Below are positions 1 to 6,636 of a stretch of 23,547 bases of DNA, piece after piece. Position 1 is the first letter of the stretch. Every line of letters begins with the position of its first letter. The position numbers and the translations under genes are program-made. The stretch is from NCBI GenBank assembly GCA_934320895.1, contig CAKRFY010000039.1, positions 1-23,547 of the forward strand, written 5' to 3'. The stretch is from an uncultured Lachnospiraceae bacterium (lineage in GTDB: Bacteria > Bacillota > Clostridia > Lachnospirales > Lachnospiraceae). The notes under the pieces are model-generated. The model ran no database searches. It was not told the DNA's origin and saw only the letters and a list, made by a program, of their open reading frames with translations.

Positions 1-69
1 ACGCCTGTGGAGATAGTAGGTTGCGAGGTCGATGAAGCAGGAAGCCCATTGGCTTTAGACAATGGGTAG
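1..69 (+). CDS. tnpB: TnpB-like RNA-guided nuclease, C-terminal tail only (partial)
   Basis: Frame 1 is open from the window edge to a TAG at 67-69 and encodes 22 residues, with TPVEI near the start and SPLALDNG at the end. No catalytic residue is visible: the RuvC and zinc-finger parts lie upstream of the window. The call rests on the TPVEI-type tail and on the stop codon lying inside the right-end hairpin, as in IS200/IS605-family tnpB genes. Whether the complete protein is intact cannot be judged from here. Confidence 0.6.
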   Translation, partial: TPVEIVGCEVDEAGSPLALDNG

Positions 70-74
70 TTCAC
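1..74 (+). mobile_element. Right end of an IS200/IS605 (IS1341-like) TnpB element
   Basis: A perfect 6-bp stem CCCATT (45-50) / AATGGG (61-66) closes a loop GGCTTTAGAC and is followed by TAGTTCAC (67-74). In this family the tnpB stop codon, the 3' hairpin of the guide (omega) RNA and the transposon right end coincide in this way, and elements commonly finish in TTCAC. Homology to an acetyltransferase begins immediately after position 74, which places the boundary. The left end and most of tnpB lie outside the window. The exact end nucleotide is inferred. Confidence 0.72.
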
Positions 75-396
75 AAATACAATAGCTTCATTTGTGGCAT
101 ATGAAGGTGAAAAAGCGATCGGCATGGTAAGGCTTATTGGAGATGGCGGCATGTCATTTTACATAAAAGATTTTGCAGTATTGCCGGAGTATCAGGGAAA
201 AGGTGTTGGACAAAGGCTCCTTATGGAATTACAGCAATATTTATTAGAACATATAGGGAAAGATTGGGCGGTCAGTCTGGAACTGATCAGTACAAAAGAA
301 GCAGTTAAATTCTATAAAAAACATGGTTTTGAGGAAAGGCCATGTGCCTGGGATGGACCAGGGATGTTCAAAATGATACGGAACAGCGAAATCTGA
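75..396 (+). pseudogene. GNAT N-acetyltransferase, 5' truncated by the TnpB element
   Basis: The GNAT fold from about the second beta strand onward is intact: SFVAYEGEKAIGMVRLIGDG, then the acetyl-CoA loop LPEYQGKGVGQRLL (Q/R-x-x-G-x-G/A motif), and a C-terminal FYKKHGFEERP. Relatives are about 130-140 residues, so roughly the first 40 are missing. The reading frame is open and homologous right up to the transposon end, and the first upstream stop in frame is the tnpB TAG at 67-69. This indicates insertion into the gene rather than a naturally short protein. GTG at 94 gives a possible 100-residue product, but no ribosome-binding site precedes it. It probably acetylated a small molecule or amine; the substrate is unknown. 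Confidence 0.72.
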
Positions 397-430
397 AAAT
401 TGCGATGCAAGTTAGAAATGAGAAATGTTC

Positions 431-459
431 TTGCAAAGAGTTATCAAAAAGAGTATAAT
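431..459 (+). promoter_or_regulatory. Promoter for the Nudix gene
   Basis: TTGCAA (431-436) and TATAAT (454-459) are separated by 17 bp. Transcription would start near 466, about 30 nt before the Nudix ATG at 498. The strong match lets this gene be expressed independently of the damaged acetyltransferase upstream. Confidence 0.65.
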
Positions 460-497
460 CATATTAGTATGTTCACGCACACCAAGGAGGAATTGCA

Positions 498-950
498 ATG
501 ATTGAAGCAACGAGCTGTGGCGGCGTGGTGATTTTTAGAGGAAAGATTTTATTGCTCTACAAGAATTATAAACATCGATATGATGGCTGGGTTCTTCCGA
601 AGGGGACAGTCGAAGCAGGCGAAGAGTATAAGGAGACTGCTTTAAGGGAAGTAAAAGAAGAAACGAGTGTGGCTGCCAATATTATCAAATATGTTGGTAA
701 GAGCCAATATACCTTTAACACACCAAATGACACAGTAGTAAAAGATGTACACTGGTATCTTATGATGGCGGACAGTTATCATAGCAAGCCTCAGAGAGAA
801 GAATATTTTGTTGATTCTGGATATTATAAATATCATGAGGCGTATCATTTACTTAAGTTTTCAAATGAGAAACAGATTCTTGAAAAAGCATACAGCGAGT
901 ATCTGGATCTGAAAAAAAGTAATTTGTGGGGAAGTCATAAGTATTTTTAA
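498..950 (+). CDS. Nudix hydrolase
   Basis: A 150-residue protein with a Nudix box at residues 36-58: G36-x5-E42-x7-R50-E51-V52-x-E54-E55, with Ser57 where Gly is usual. The glutamates bind the divalent metal needed to hydrolyse a nucleoside diphosphate linked to another group (X). GWVLPKG (30-36) precedes the box, as in diadenosine-polyphosphate and (d)NTP-cleaving members, but the substrate cannot be read from the sequence. Length is typical for a single-domain family member. AAGGAGG (484-490) sits 7 nt before the ATG and fixes the start. It is flanked by its own promoter and by the next promoter at 978, so it is probably a single-gene unit. No clear terminator follows it. Confidence 0.88.
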   Translation: MIEATSCGGVVIFRGKILLLYKNYKHRYDGWVLPKGTVEAGEEYKETALREVKEETSVAANIIKYVGKSQYTFNTPNDTVVKDVHWYLMMADSYHSKPQREEYFVDSGYYKYHEAYHLLKFSNEKQILEKAYSEYLDLKKSNLWGSHKYF

Positions 951-977
951 AGAAGTAGTTTTGATTGAACCATTTAC

Positions 978-1006
978 TTGACATGGGTTCTTAAAAGATA
1001 TATAAT
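978..1006 (+). promoter_or_regulatory. Promoter for the cheY-like gene
   Basis: A consensus TTGACA (978-983) and TATAAT (1001-1006) stand 17 bp apart. The start near 1013 leaves a leader of about 125 nt before the response-regulator ATG at 1137. Confidence 0.8.
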
Positions 1007-1023
1007 CTTAAACAAGAATTGTA

Positions 1024-1061
1024 GTCAAAAAGGCTGGCAAAAGAAAAGTTAGTTTTTTGAC
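1024..1061 (+). promoter_or_regulatory. Inverted repeat in the cheY leader
   Basis: GTCAAAAA (1024-1031) and TTTTTGAC (1054-1061) are perfectly complementary with a 22-nt loop, in the leader between the promoter and cheY. A three-codon ORF (ATG at 1101, Met-Ala-Cys-stop) preceded by GGAGAGG also lies in this leader. No known riboswitch was recognised. The pairing is A/T-rich and may be without function. Confidence 0.3.
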
Positions 1062-1136
1062 GAGTCATATTAGATGCTTTTTTATAACGGAGAGGCAGGT
1101 ATGGCTTGTTAATAATTTATGCAAGGGAGAATGACC

Positions 1137-1499
1137 ATGGGAAATAATATTTTAGTTGTTGATGATGCGGCATTTATGCGCATGATGGTAAAGGATATTT
1201 TAACAAAAGGTGGTTACAATGTAGTTGGAGAGGCTGAGAATGGTGTCGTTGCTATTCAGAAATATACAGAATTGAAACCGGATTTGGTTACACTTGATAT
1301 TACTATGCCAGAGATGGATGGTATCCAGGCATTGAAGAAGATTAAGGAAGCTGATGCCGGGGCAAATGTTATTATGTGTTCAGCAATGGGACAGCAGGCG
1401 ATGGTTATCGAGGCTATTCAGAACGGAGCTAAAGACTTTATTGTAAAACCATTTCAGGCAGATCGAGTTTTAGAGGCTGTTAAGAAGGTTATTGGTTAA
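1137..1499 (+). CDS. cheY: Single-domain response regulator, CheY type
   Basis: A 120-residue receiver domain with no output domain. It has the acidic pair D9/D10 in ILVVDDAAFMR, phospho-acceptor D54 in LVTLDITMPEMDG, switch residue S82 in VIMCSAMG, and conserved K104 in FIVKPF. F101 takes the place of the aromatic Tyr106 of E. coli CheY. The start chosen is ATG 1137 because AAGGGAGA (1123-1130) lies 6 nt before it; ATGs at 1119 and 1131 fall before or against that site. CheY~P normally binds the flagellar motor switch in the cytoplasm. No chemotaxis or kinase gene is visible here, so this is an orphan regulator under its own promoter, and its partner is unknown. Confidence 0.88.
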   Translation: MGNNILVVDDAAFMRMMVKDILTKGGYNVVGEAENGVVAIQKYTELKPDLVTLDITMPEMDGIQALKKIKEADAGANVIMCSAMGQQAMVIEAIQNGAKDFIVKPFQADRVLEAVKKVIG

Positions 1500-1539
1500 A
1501 AATATCTACATAATTATTAGTATTCCTATTGAAAATATT

Positions 1540-1574
1540 CTGCCACATGTTTATCTGTGTGGCAGTTTCTTTTC
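1540..1574 (+). terminator. Rho-independent terminator after cheY
   Basis: CTGCCACA (1540-1547) pairs with TGTGGCAG (1558-1565), followed by TTTCTTTT. It closes the cheY transcript about 40 nt after its stop. Confidence 0.85.
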
Positions 1575-1626
1575 AGAAGAAGGAAGAAGGATCATTCTGG
1601 GATGAGTTGAAAAAAGAAAAAAGCTA

Positions 1627-1655
1627 TTGACATTTGGTGACATTAGTGGTATTAT
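1627..1655 (+). promoter_or_regulatory. Promoter for tRNA-Leu
   Basis: TTGACA (1627-1632) and TATTAT (1650-1655) are 17 bp apart. Initiation near 1662 leaves about 20 nt of 5' leader before the mature tRNA. Confidence 0.75.
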
Positions 1656-1680
1656 ATCAAATGTTGTGACATTGCAATAT

Positions 1681-1763
1681 GCACTAGTGGCGGAACGGCA
1701 GACGCAACGGACTCAAAATCCGTCGGGGGTGACCTCGTGAGGGTTCAAATCCCTCCTGGTGCA
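1681..1763 (+). tRNA. tRNA-Leu (anticodon CAA)
   Basis: An 83-nt class II tRNA. The acceptor stem GCACTAG (1681-1687) pairs with CTGGTGC (1756-1762) with one G-U, and the discriminator is A1763. The anticodon arm is ACGGA-CTCAAAA-TCCGT, giving anticodon CAA, which reads the Leu codon UUG. The long variable arm (around CGGGGGTGACCTCG) is the leucine/serine/tyrosine class signature. The T arm is GAGGG-TTCAAAT-CCCTC (1739-1755). CCA is not encoded. Confidence 0.96.
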
Positions 1764-1782
1764 TTTACATATTGAGAGTTTA

Positions 1783-1828
1783 GAACTTGTGCATTGAAGT
1801 TTGTACTTTGATGTTCAAGTTTTTTTTC
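1783..1828 (+). terminator. Terminator of tRNA-Leu
   Basis: AACTTG (1784-1789) pairs with CAAGTT (1816-1821). An inner CATTGAAGT / ACTTTGATG pairing includes two G-U pairs. A run of eight T residues follows. It is placed about 20 nt after the tRNA. Confidence 0.8.
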
Positions 1829-1850
1829 TACTCGATTTAGAGAGTAATAA

Positions 1851-1955
1851 TTTCTTGTTGATAAATGTTTTCAACAAGAAAGGCGATATGCGGTAATTAC
1901 CGTGTTGACATTGAAAAAAGCAATGTTATAATAATCCTTGTTGATAAGTGTTTTC
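1851..1955 (+). repeat. Perfect hairpin plus 19-bp direct repeat flanking the nifS promoter
   Basis: TTTCTTGTTGA (1851-1861) and TCAACAAGAAA (1871-1881) form a perfect 11-bp hairpin. The 19-bp stretch starting CTTGTTGATAA occurs at 1854-1872 and again at 1937-1955 with one mismatch. The first copy lies upstream of the -35; the second begins at the predicted transcription start. That placement is what an operator pair would show. The segment TTATCAACA on the other strand is also one base from a DnaA box, a less likely reading in this context. Confidence 0.5.
1905..1932 (+). promoter_or_regulatory. Promoter of the nifS-nifU operon
   Basis: TTGACA (1905-1910) and TATAAT (1927-1932) are 16 bp apart. 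The start near 1939 falls in the second copy of the 19-bp repeat, and the nifS ATG is at 2021. Confidence 0.75.
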
Positions 1956-2020
1956 GTTAGGCAAGTGTAAAAACGGAAATGTTTAAAATAAATTATAAAG
2001 AAACAAAGGAGTGGACAAAT

Positions 2021-3202
2021 ATGAGTAAATGTATTTATATGGACAATGCAGCAACTACACAGGTATACCCTGAGGTATTTGAAGCTATGAAACCATATTT
2101 TACTGAGTTTTATGGAAATCCATCAAGTATATATAGTTTTGCAGGAAACAGTAAGAAAGCTGTTGAAGATGCGAGAAAGACTATTGCAGACTTTCTTGGT
2201 GCAAAAACAGAAGAGATTTATTTCACAGGCGGCGGAAGTGAGTCAGACAACTGGGCGCTTAAAGCTACAGCTGATGCTTATTCAAATAAGGGTAAGCATA
2301 TCATCACATCAAAAATAGAACATCATGCTATTTTGCATACATGTGAGTATCTTGAGAAGAAAGGATTTGAGATTACTTATCTTGATGTAGACGAGAATGG
2401 ATTTGTAAATCCGGCAGATGTGGAGAAAGCAATCAGACCTGATACTATACTTGTATCTGTCATGACAGCAAATAATGAGATAGGAACTATAGAACCTATT
2501 GCAGAGATTGGAAAGATTGCAAAAGAGCATGGCGTATTGTTTCATACAGATGCTGTTCAGGCATTTGGTCATATTCCTATGAATGTTGATGAAATGAATA
2601 TAGATATGCTTAGCGCAAGTGGTCACAAAATAAATGGGCCAAAGGGAATTGGTATCATGTACATCAGAAAAGGTGTAAAGATTGGTTCATTTATCCATGG
2701 TGGAGCACAGGAGAGACAGAGAAGAGCCGGTACTCATAATGTTCCAGGTATTGTAGGTCTTGGAAAGGCTGTTGAACTTGCGAGAGACAATATGAAAGAA
2801 AGAATGGAATATGAGACAAAGCTTAGAGATCATCTTATAAGCAGAGTTATGGAAGAAATTCCTTATGCAAAATTAAATGGTGATAAGGTCAAGAGACTTC
2901 CAAACAATGTAAATGTCTGCTTCAGATTTATTGAGGGTGAGTCAATGCTTATCTTACTTGATCAGAATGGTGTCTGTGGTTCAAGTGGTTCAGCATGCAC
3001 ATCAGGTTCACTCGATCCGTCACATGTATTGCTTGCAATCGGACTTCCTCATGAGATAGCACATGGTTCTTTAAGACTTACATTGTCAGAGAAGAATACT
3101 ATGGAAGAAGTTGACTTTACAGTAGACAAGCTTAAAGGGATTATTGAAAGACTTAGAAGTATGTCACCTCTTTATGAGGATTTTGTTAAGAATAATAAAT
3201 AG
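2021..3202 (+). CDS. nifS: Cysteine desulfurase (NifS/IscS family)
   Basis: A PLP enzyme of 393 residues that takes sulfur from L-cysteine as a persulfide, leaving alanine, and passes it to Fe-S scaffolds and tRNA-thiolation enzymes. Visible landmarks are MDNAATT (7-13), H102 in EHHAI stacking on PLP, HTDAVQAFGH (175-184), the Schiff-base K203 in SASGHKINGPKG, and the catalytic loop CGSSGSACTSGS with C326 as the persulfide cysteine. This loop and length fit the class I NifS/IscS group. ATG 2021 is preferred over an in-frame ATG at 1979 because AAAGGAG (2005-2011) precedes it and family homology begins here. It is followed 27 nt later by the scaffold gene, and mnmA comes next, so both sulfur acceptors are adjacent. 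Confidence 0.95.
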   Translation: MSKCIYMDNAATTQVYPEVFEAMKPYFTEFYGNPSSIYSFAGNSKKAVEDARKTIADFLGAKTEEIYFTGGGSESDNWALKATADAYSNKGKHIITSKIEHHAILHTCEYLEKKGFEITYLDVDENGFVNPADVEKAIRPDTILVSVMTANNEIGTIEPIAEIGKIAKEHGVLFHTDAVQAFGHIPMNVDEMNIDMLSASGHKINGPKGIGIMYIRKGVKIGSFIHGGAQERQRRAGTHNVPGIVGLGKAVELARDNMKERMEYETKLRDHLISRVMEEIPYAKLNGDKVKRLPNNVNVCFRFIEGESMLILLDQNGVCGSSGSACTSGSLDPSHVLLAIGLPHEIAHGSLRLTLSEKNTMEEVDFTVDKLKGIIERLRSMSPLYEDFVKNNK

Positions 3203-3229
3203 ATAAAAGCATAGAAATGGAGGCTTACT

Positions 3230-3673
3230 ATGTACAGTGAAAAAGTTATGGATCATTTCAACAATCCAAGAAATGTTGGAGAGATAGAGAATGCAAGTGG
3301 TGTGGGTACAGTTGGCAATGCAAAGTGTGGTGACATCATGAGAATGTATCTTGATATTGATGACAATGGTATCATTCAGAATGTAAAATTTAAGACATTC
3401 GGATGTGGCGCTGCAGTTGCAACAAGCAGTATGGCAACTGAGCTTGTAAAAGGAAAAACAGTTCAGGAAGCATTACAGGTTACAAACAAAGCTGTTATGG
3501 AGGCACTTGATGGACTTCCGCCTGTAAAAGTTCACTGCTCGCTTCTTGCAGAGGAGGCTATACACGCAGCACTCTGGGATTATGCAGAGAAGAATGGTAT
3601 TAAGATTGAAGGACTTGAAAAGCCTGTAAATGATATCAGTGAGAAAGAAGAGGCTCCAGAAGAAGAATACTAA
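3230..3673 (+). CDS. nifU: Fe-S cluster scaffold protein (NifU N-terminal/IscU type)
   Basis: A 147-residue scaffold on which [2Fe-2S] clusters are assembled from the NifS persulfide and iron. The three cluster cysteines are present: C33 in GNAKCGD, with D35 typical of the family, C59 in FGCGAA, and C103 in KVHCSLLAEEAI. The fold ends near residue 130 and is followed by an acidic tail (EKEEAPEEEY). There is no C-terminal NFU thioredoxin-like domain, so it is the short clostridial form. GGAGG (3219-3223) fixes the start. It lies 27 nt behind nifS in the same operon. No IscA, ferredoxin or HscAB genes accompany it. Confidence 0.95.
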   Translation: MYSEKVMDHFNNPRNVGEIENASGVGTVGNAKCGDIMRMYLDIDDNGIIQNVKFKTFGCGAAVATSSMATELVKGKTVQEALQVTNKAVMEALDGLPPVKVHCSLLAEEAIHAALWDYAEKNGIKIEGLEKPVNDISEKEEAPEEEY

Positions 3674-3799
3674 TAAAATGTTCTGAAATCATAGTTTTCA
3701 AGTAGGAATCATAAAAATATGTGGTCGTATTATAAAAGATGGTGTATTATTATCTGGTATAGTTAAAATTTTATATCAGATGATAAATATTTCTCTGTA

Positions 3800-3827
3800 T
3801 TGCAGAAATATAGTTATCTTTTATAAT
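3800..3827 (+). promoter_or_regulatory. Possible promoter for mnmA
   Basis: TTGCAG (3800-3805) and TATAAT (3822-3827) are 16 bp apart, with a predicted start near 3834. A short hairpin, ATATTTCT (3787-3794) / AGAAATAT (3804-3811), overlaps the -35. It has no good T-run, so readthrough from nifU is also possible. The rest of the 233-nt gap (3674-3906) holds nothing I recognise. Confidence 0.4.
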
Positions 3828-3906
3828 GCGGCTATTATTATTTTTGGGCAATATATTAATTTGATCAAAAAACAGACTTAAGCAGAAAAAAGAAAGGTTT
3901 GGATAT

Positions 3907-4989
3907 ATGAAGAAGAAAGTTGTTGTTGGAATGTCTGGTGGTGTAGATTCATCAGTGGCAGCATATTTATTAAAAGAACAGGGATATGAAGTGATAGGTG
4001 TGACCATGCAGATATGGCAGCAGGAGGATGCCTGTACCGTAGAGCATGAGGGAGGATGCTGTGGAATGTCAGCGGTTGAAGATGCAAGACGTGTAGCGGC
4101 ACAGCTTGATATACCATATTATGTTATGAATTTTAGAGATGATTTTCAGAAATATGTCATAGATTACTTTGTTGACGAATATAAAAAGGGACATACGCCA
4201 AATCCATGTATAGCATGTAATAAGTATGTCAAATGGCAGTCACTTTTACAAAGATCTATGGAGATTGGAGCAGATTATATAGCAACCGGTCATTATGCAA
4301 GAATAGTAAGACTTGATAATGGAAGATATACAATAAAAATGTCAGCTACAAAGAAGAAAGATCAAACGTACGTACTTTTTAATCTCAGCCAGGAGCAGCT
4401 TAAAAGAACGCTTATGCCGGTTGGGGAATATAATAAGGACCAGATAAGGGAAATTGCTGAAAAGATAGGGCTTGAAGTTGCACACAAAAGTGACAGTCAG
4501 GATATATGTTTTGTGCCTGATCATGATTATGCGGGCTTTATTGAAAGAGAGACAGGAAAAAAGACGATTCCTGGAAATTTTGTAGATGAAAACGGAAATA
4601 TTCTTGGTGTACACAAGGGAATAGAACATTACACGATAGGACAGAGAAAGGGGCTTGGACTTCCAGCAACACAGCCTTATTATATAAATAAGATATGTCC
4701 TGATACAAGAGAGATAGTTCTTGGTGACGGACAGAGTGTATTTTCTGATACGGTCTATGCCGAAAAAATAAACTATATGTCAATAGAAAATATAACAGAG
4801 CCTACAAGATTTATCGGAAAGATAAGATATGCACATCAGGGCTCACCTTGTACAGTGTATCCGGAGAAGGATGGAAAACTAAAATGTGTATTTGATGATA
4901 AGCAGAGAGCTGTAACACCAGGGCAGGCTATTGTATTTTATGATGGAGATGTTATTGCAGCCGGCGGTTGGATTACAGCAGATGCATAA
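3907..4989 (+). CDS. mnmA: tRNA-specific 2-thiouridylase MnmA
   Basis: A 360-residue enzyme that adenylates U34 of tRNA-Lys, -Glu and -Gln and replaces its 2-oxygen with sulfur from a persulfide relay. The N-terminal PP-loop motif is SGGVDSS (10-16). The catalytic pair is C101 in TPNPCIACN and C201 in SDSQDICF. The thiouridylase middle region (HYTIGQRKGLG) and C-terminal beta-barrel (AVTPGQAIVFYDG) complete a normal-length family member. AAAGGT (3893-3898) stands before ATG 3907. It follows nifS and nifU, and a NifS-type desulfurase is the usual sulfur donor when TusA-E are absent. Confidence 0.96.
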   Translation: MKKKVVVGMSGGVDSSVAAYLLKEQGYEVIGVTMQIWQQEDACTVEHEGGCCGMSAVEDARRVAAQLDIPYYVMNFRDDFQKYVIDYFVDEYKKGHTPNPCIACNKYVKWQSLLQRSMEIGADYIATGHYARIVRLDNGRYTIKMSATKKKDQTYVLFNLSQEQLKRTLMPVGEYNKDQIREIAEKIGLEVAHKSDSQDICFVPDHDYAGFIERETGKKTIPGNFVDENGNILGVHKGIEHYTIGQRKGLGLPATQPYYINKICPDTREIVLGDGQSVFSDTVYAEKINYMSIENITEPTRFIGKIRYAHQGSPCTVYPEKDGKLKCVFDDKQRAVTPGQAIVFYDGDVIAAGGWITADA

Positions 4990-5011
4990 AAAAATTCAAA
5001 AAAATATATAT

Positions 5012-5032
5012 TTCCTATTGACAAAGTAGGAA
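5012..5032. promoter_or_regulatory. Palindromic operator overlapping the metY promoter
   Basis: TTCCTA (5012-5017) and TAGGAA (5027-5032) form a perfect inverted repeat with 9 bp between, bracketing the -35 TTGACA (5018-5023). A dimeric repressor here would block RNA polymerase. Rrf2 regulators of the CymR type control cysteine genes in Firmicutes, and an Rrf2 gene lies at the end of this operon, so it is the natural candidate. The pairing of site and regulator is inference. Confidence 0.6.
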
Positions 5033-5046
5033 TATGAGAGTATTAT
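5018..5046 (+). promoter_or_regulatory. Promoter of the metY-cysK operon
   Basis: TTGACA (5018-5023) and TATTAT (5041-5046) are 17 bp apart. Initiation near 5053 gives a leader of roughly 220 nt before metY, which contains the Cys-rich leader ORF. No S-box, T-box or cobalamin riboswitch motif was found in it. Confidence 0.75.
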
Positions 5047-5108
5047 AATTTTTGTCAGCAAATCATACTAAGGTAATATGAAATATATGACAACTAGAAT
5101 ATGGAGGA

Positions 5109-5162
5109 GACTATATGAGATATAGGCGAACAGTTATCGACTATACGATGAGAGATAGTCGA
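5109..5162 (+). promoter_or_regulatory. Competing hairpins in the metY leader
   Basis: CTATAT (5111-5116) and ATATAG (5120-5125) form a triloop hairpin holding the leader ATG. TCGACTAT (5137-5144) and ATAGTCGA (5155-5162) form a perfect 8-bp hairpin inside the leader ORF. GACTAT also occurs at 5109-5114, right after the leader ribosome-binding site, so the 3' arm ATAGTC can pair with either copy. That is a mutually exclusive pairing of the kind used in ribosome-dependent switches. No T-run terminator follows, so the output is unclear. Confidence 0.4.
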
Positions 5163-5204
5163 ATGTGTAATTTTAGATGGTGGCATGATTATTGTTGCTG
5201 TTGA
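5115..5204 (+). CDS. Cys-rich leader peptide upstream of metY-cysK
   Basis: A 29-codon ORF beginning MRYRRTVIDY and ending FRWWHDYCCC-stop. The last three sense codons (5193-5201) are TGT, TGC, TGT, and a fourth Cys is residue 18. A strong ribosome-binding site, GGAGGAG (5103-5109), precedes the ATG by 5 nt. It lies between the operon promoter and metY, whose start is 66 nt beyond its stop. Consecutive codons for the end product just before a stop are the hallmark of leader peptides that sense charged tRNA. Here low Cys-tRNA would stall the ribosome. This is my inference; no homologue was recognised. A chance ORF is possible, but unlikely given the site and the codon run. Confidence 0.62.
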   Translation: MRYRRTVIDYTMRDSRMCNFRWWHDYCCC

Positions 5205-5270
5205 TATATAACTTTTAGGATAATATAACTTGATAAATAAAATAGAAATTTAATTATGGAGGATTTATAT

Positions 5271-6578
5271 ATGAGTAAGAAAGCAAGAGCAGATAGAAAT
5301 TTTAAATTTGAAACATTACAGTTACATGTTGGTCAGGAGTCAGCAGATCCTGTTACAGATGCGAGAGCAGTTCCTATTTACCAGACATCATCTTATGTAT
5401 TTCATAATTCACAGCATGCAGCTGACAGATTTGGTCTTAAAGATGCAGGTAACATTTATGGAAGACTTACAAATCCTACAGAAGATGTTTTTGAAAAAAG
5501 AATCGCAGCACTTGAGGGTGGTGTTGCAGCACTTGCAGTTGGCTCGGGTGCAGCAGCAGTTACATATACTATTCAGAACCTTGCACTTGCAGGTGATCAC
5601 ATTGTAGCTGCAAAGAATATTTACGGTGGAACATATAACCTTCTTGCACATACACTTGTAGATTACAATATCGAGACAACATTCGTTGACCCACTTGATC
5701 CTTCAGCTTTTGAAGCTGCTATAAAGGATAATACAAAAGCACTTTATATCGAGGCACTTGGAAATCCAAATTCAGAAGTTGCTGATATCGAGGCGATTGC
5801 TAAAATAGCACATGCACACAAGATTCCACTTGTTATCGACAGTACGTTTGCCACACCTTATCTTCTTCGTCCACTTGAGTATGGAGCAGATATTGTAGTT
5901 CATTCAGCTACTAAGTTTATCGGTGGTCATGGAACTACAATAGGTGGTGTTATCGTAGACGGAGGAAAATTTGACTGGAAAGCATCTGGAAAGTTTCCAC
6001 AGCTTACAGAGCCAAACCCAAGTTACCATGGAATCAGCTTTGCTGATGCAGCAGGTCCGGCAGCTTTTGTTACAAGAATCAGAGCTATTCTTCTTCGTGA
6101 TACAGGTGCAACTATTTCACCAATTCATTCCTGGATATTCCTTCAGGGACTTGAAACATTATCACTTCGTGTAGAAAGACATGTAGAGAATGCACTTAAA
6201 GTTATAGATTACTTAAAGAAACAGCCGCTTGTAGAGGCTATTCATCATCCATCAGTATCAGAAGACCCTGAGCAGCAGCGTCTTTACAAGAAATATTTCC
6301 CTAATGGTGGTGGTTCTATCTTCACATTTGAGATTAAGGGAGATGCAGAGAAAGCAAAAGAATTTATTGACAACCTTGAACTTTTCTCACTTCTTGCAAA
6401 TGTTGCAGATGTTAAATCACTTGTTATCCATCCGGCATCAACAACTCATGCAGAGCTTAATGAGGAGGAACTTGCAGATCAGGGTATCAAACCAAATACT
6501 ATAAGACTTTCAATTGGAACAGAAAATATTGATGATATTATTGAAGACCTTGATGAAGCATTTAAGGCAGTTCAGTAG
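5271..6578 (+). CDS. metY: O-acetylhomoserine sulfhydrylase (O-acetylhomoserine aminocarboxypropyltransferase)
   Basis: A cytoplasmic PLP enzyme of 435 residues that joins sulfide to O-acetyl-L-homoserine, giving homocysteine for methionine synthesis. It belongs to the Cys/Met metabolism PLP family. Visible are YGRLTNPT (63-70), GSGAAAV (91-97), DSTFATPYL (190-198) and the PLP lysine K215 in [12 protein letters not shown]. The length and the GGHG-T-GG stretch favour the sulfhydrylase over the shorter (about 380-residue) cystathionine gamma-synthase/lyase proteins. The start is ATG 5271, since GGAGGA (5258-5263) would lie inside the gene if ATG 5256 were used. cysK follows 58 nt later with no terminator between, so the two form an operon. 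Confidence 0.93.
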   Translation: MSKKARADRNFKFETLQLHVGQESADPVTDARAVPIYQTSSYVFHNSQHAADRFGLKDAGNIYGRLTNPTEDVFEKRIAALEGGVAALAVGSGAAAVTYTIQNLALAGDHIVAAKNIYGGTYNLLAHTLVDYNIETTFVDPLDPSAFEAAIKDNTKALYIEALGNPNSEVADIEAIAKIAHAHKIPLVIDSTFATPYLLRPLEYGADIVVHSATKFIGGHGTTIGGVIVDGGKFDWKASGKFPQLTEPNPSYHGISFADAAGPAAFVTRIRAILLRDTGATISPIHSWIFLQGLETLSLRVERHVENALKVIDYLKKQPLVEAIHHPSVSEDPEQQRLYKKYFPNGGGSIFTFEIKGDAEKAKEFIDNLELFSLLANVADVKSLVIHPASTTHAELNEEELADQGIKPNTIRLSIGTENIDDIIEDLDEAFKAVQ

Positions 6579-6636
6579 AAATTAGAGACTTTTATAAATA
6601 AACATAACATATAACAGTGACAGGAGGATTATTATC

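Noticed and set aside
1851..1955. DnaA boxes (TTATCAACA twice) suggesting an origin
   Set aside because: Only two imperfect boxes, promoter context, and no dnaA/dnaN/gyrase genes or DNA-unwinding region nearby.
1979..2020. Upstream in-frame ATG extending nifS by 14 residues
   Set aside because: The ribosome-binding site lies inside this extension and family homology starts at 2021.
3719..3766. A 15-codon Trp-rich ORF (MWSYYKRWC...) before mnmA
   Set aside because: Weak and distant ribosome-binding site, no run of codons for a relevant amino acid, and mnmA is not an amino-acid biosynthesis gene.
4990..5255. S-box (SAM), T-box or cobalamin riboswitch before metY
   Set aside because: None of the conserved cores, including the T-box GGTGG motif in proper context, could be found, and there is no intrinsic terminator.
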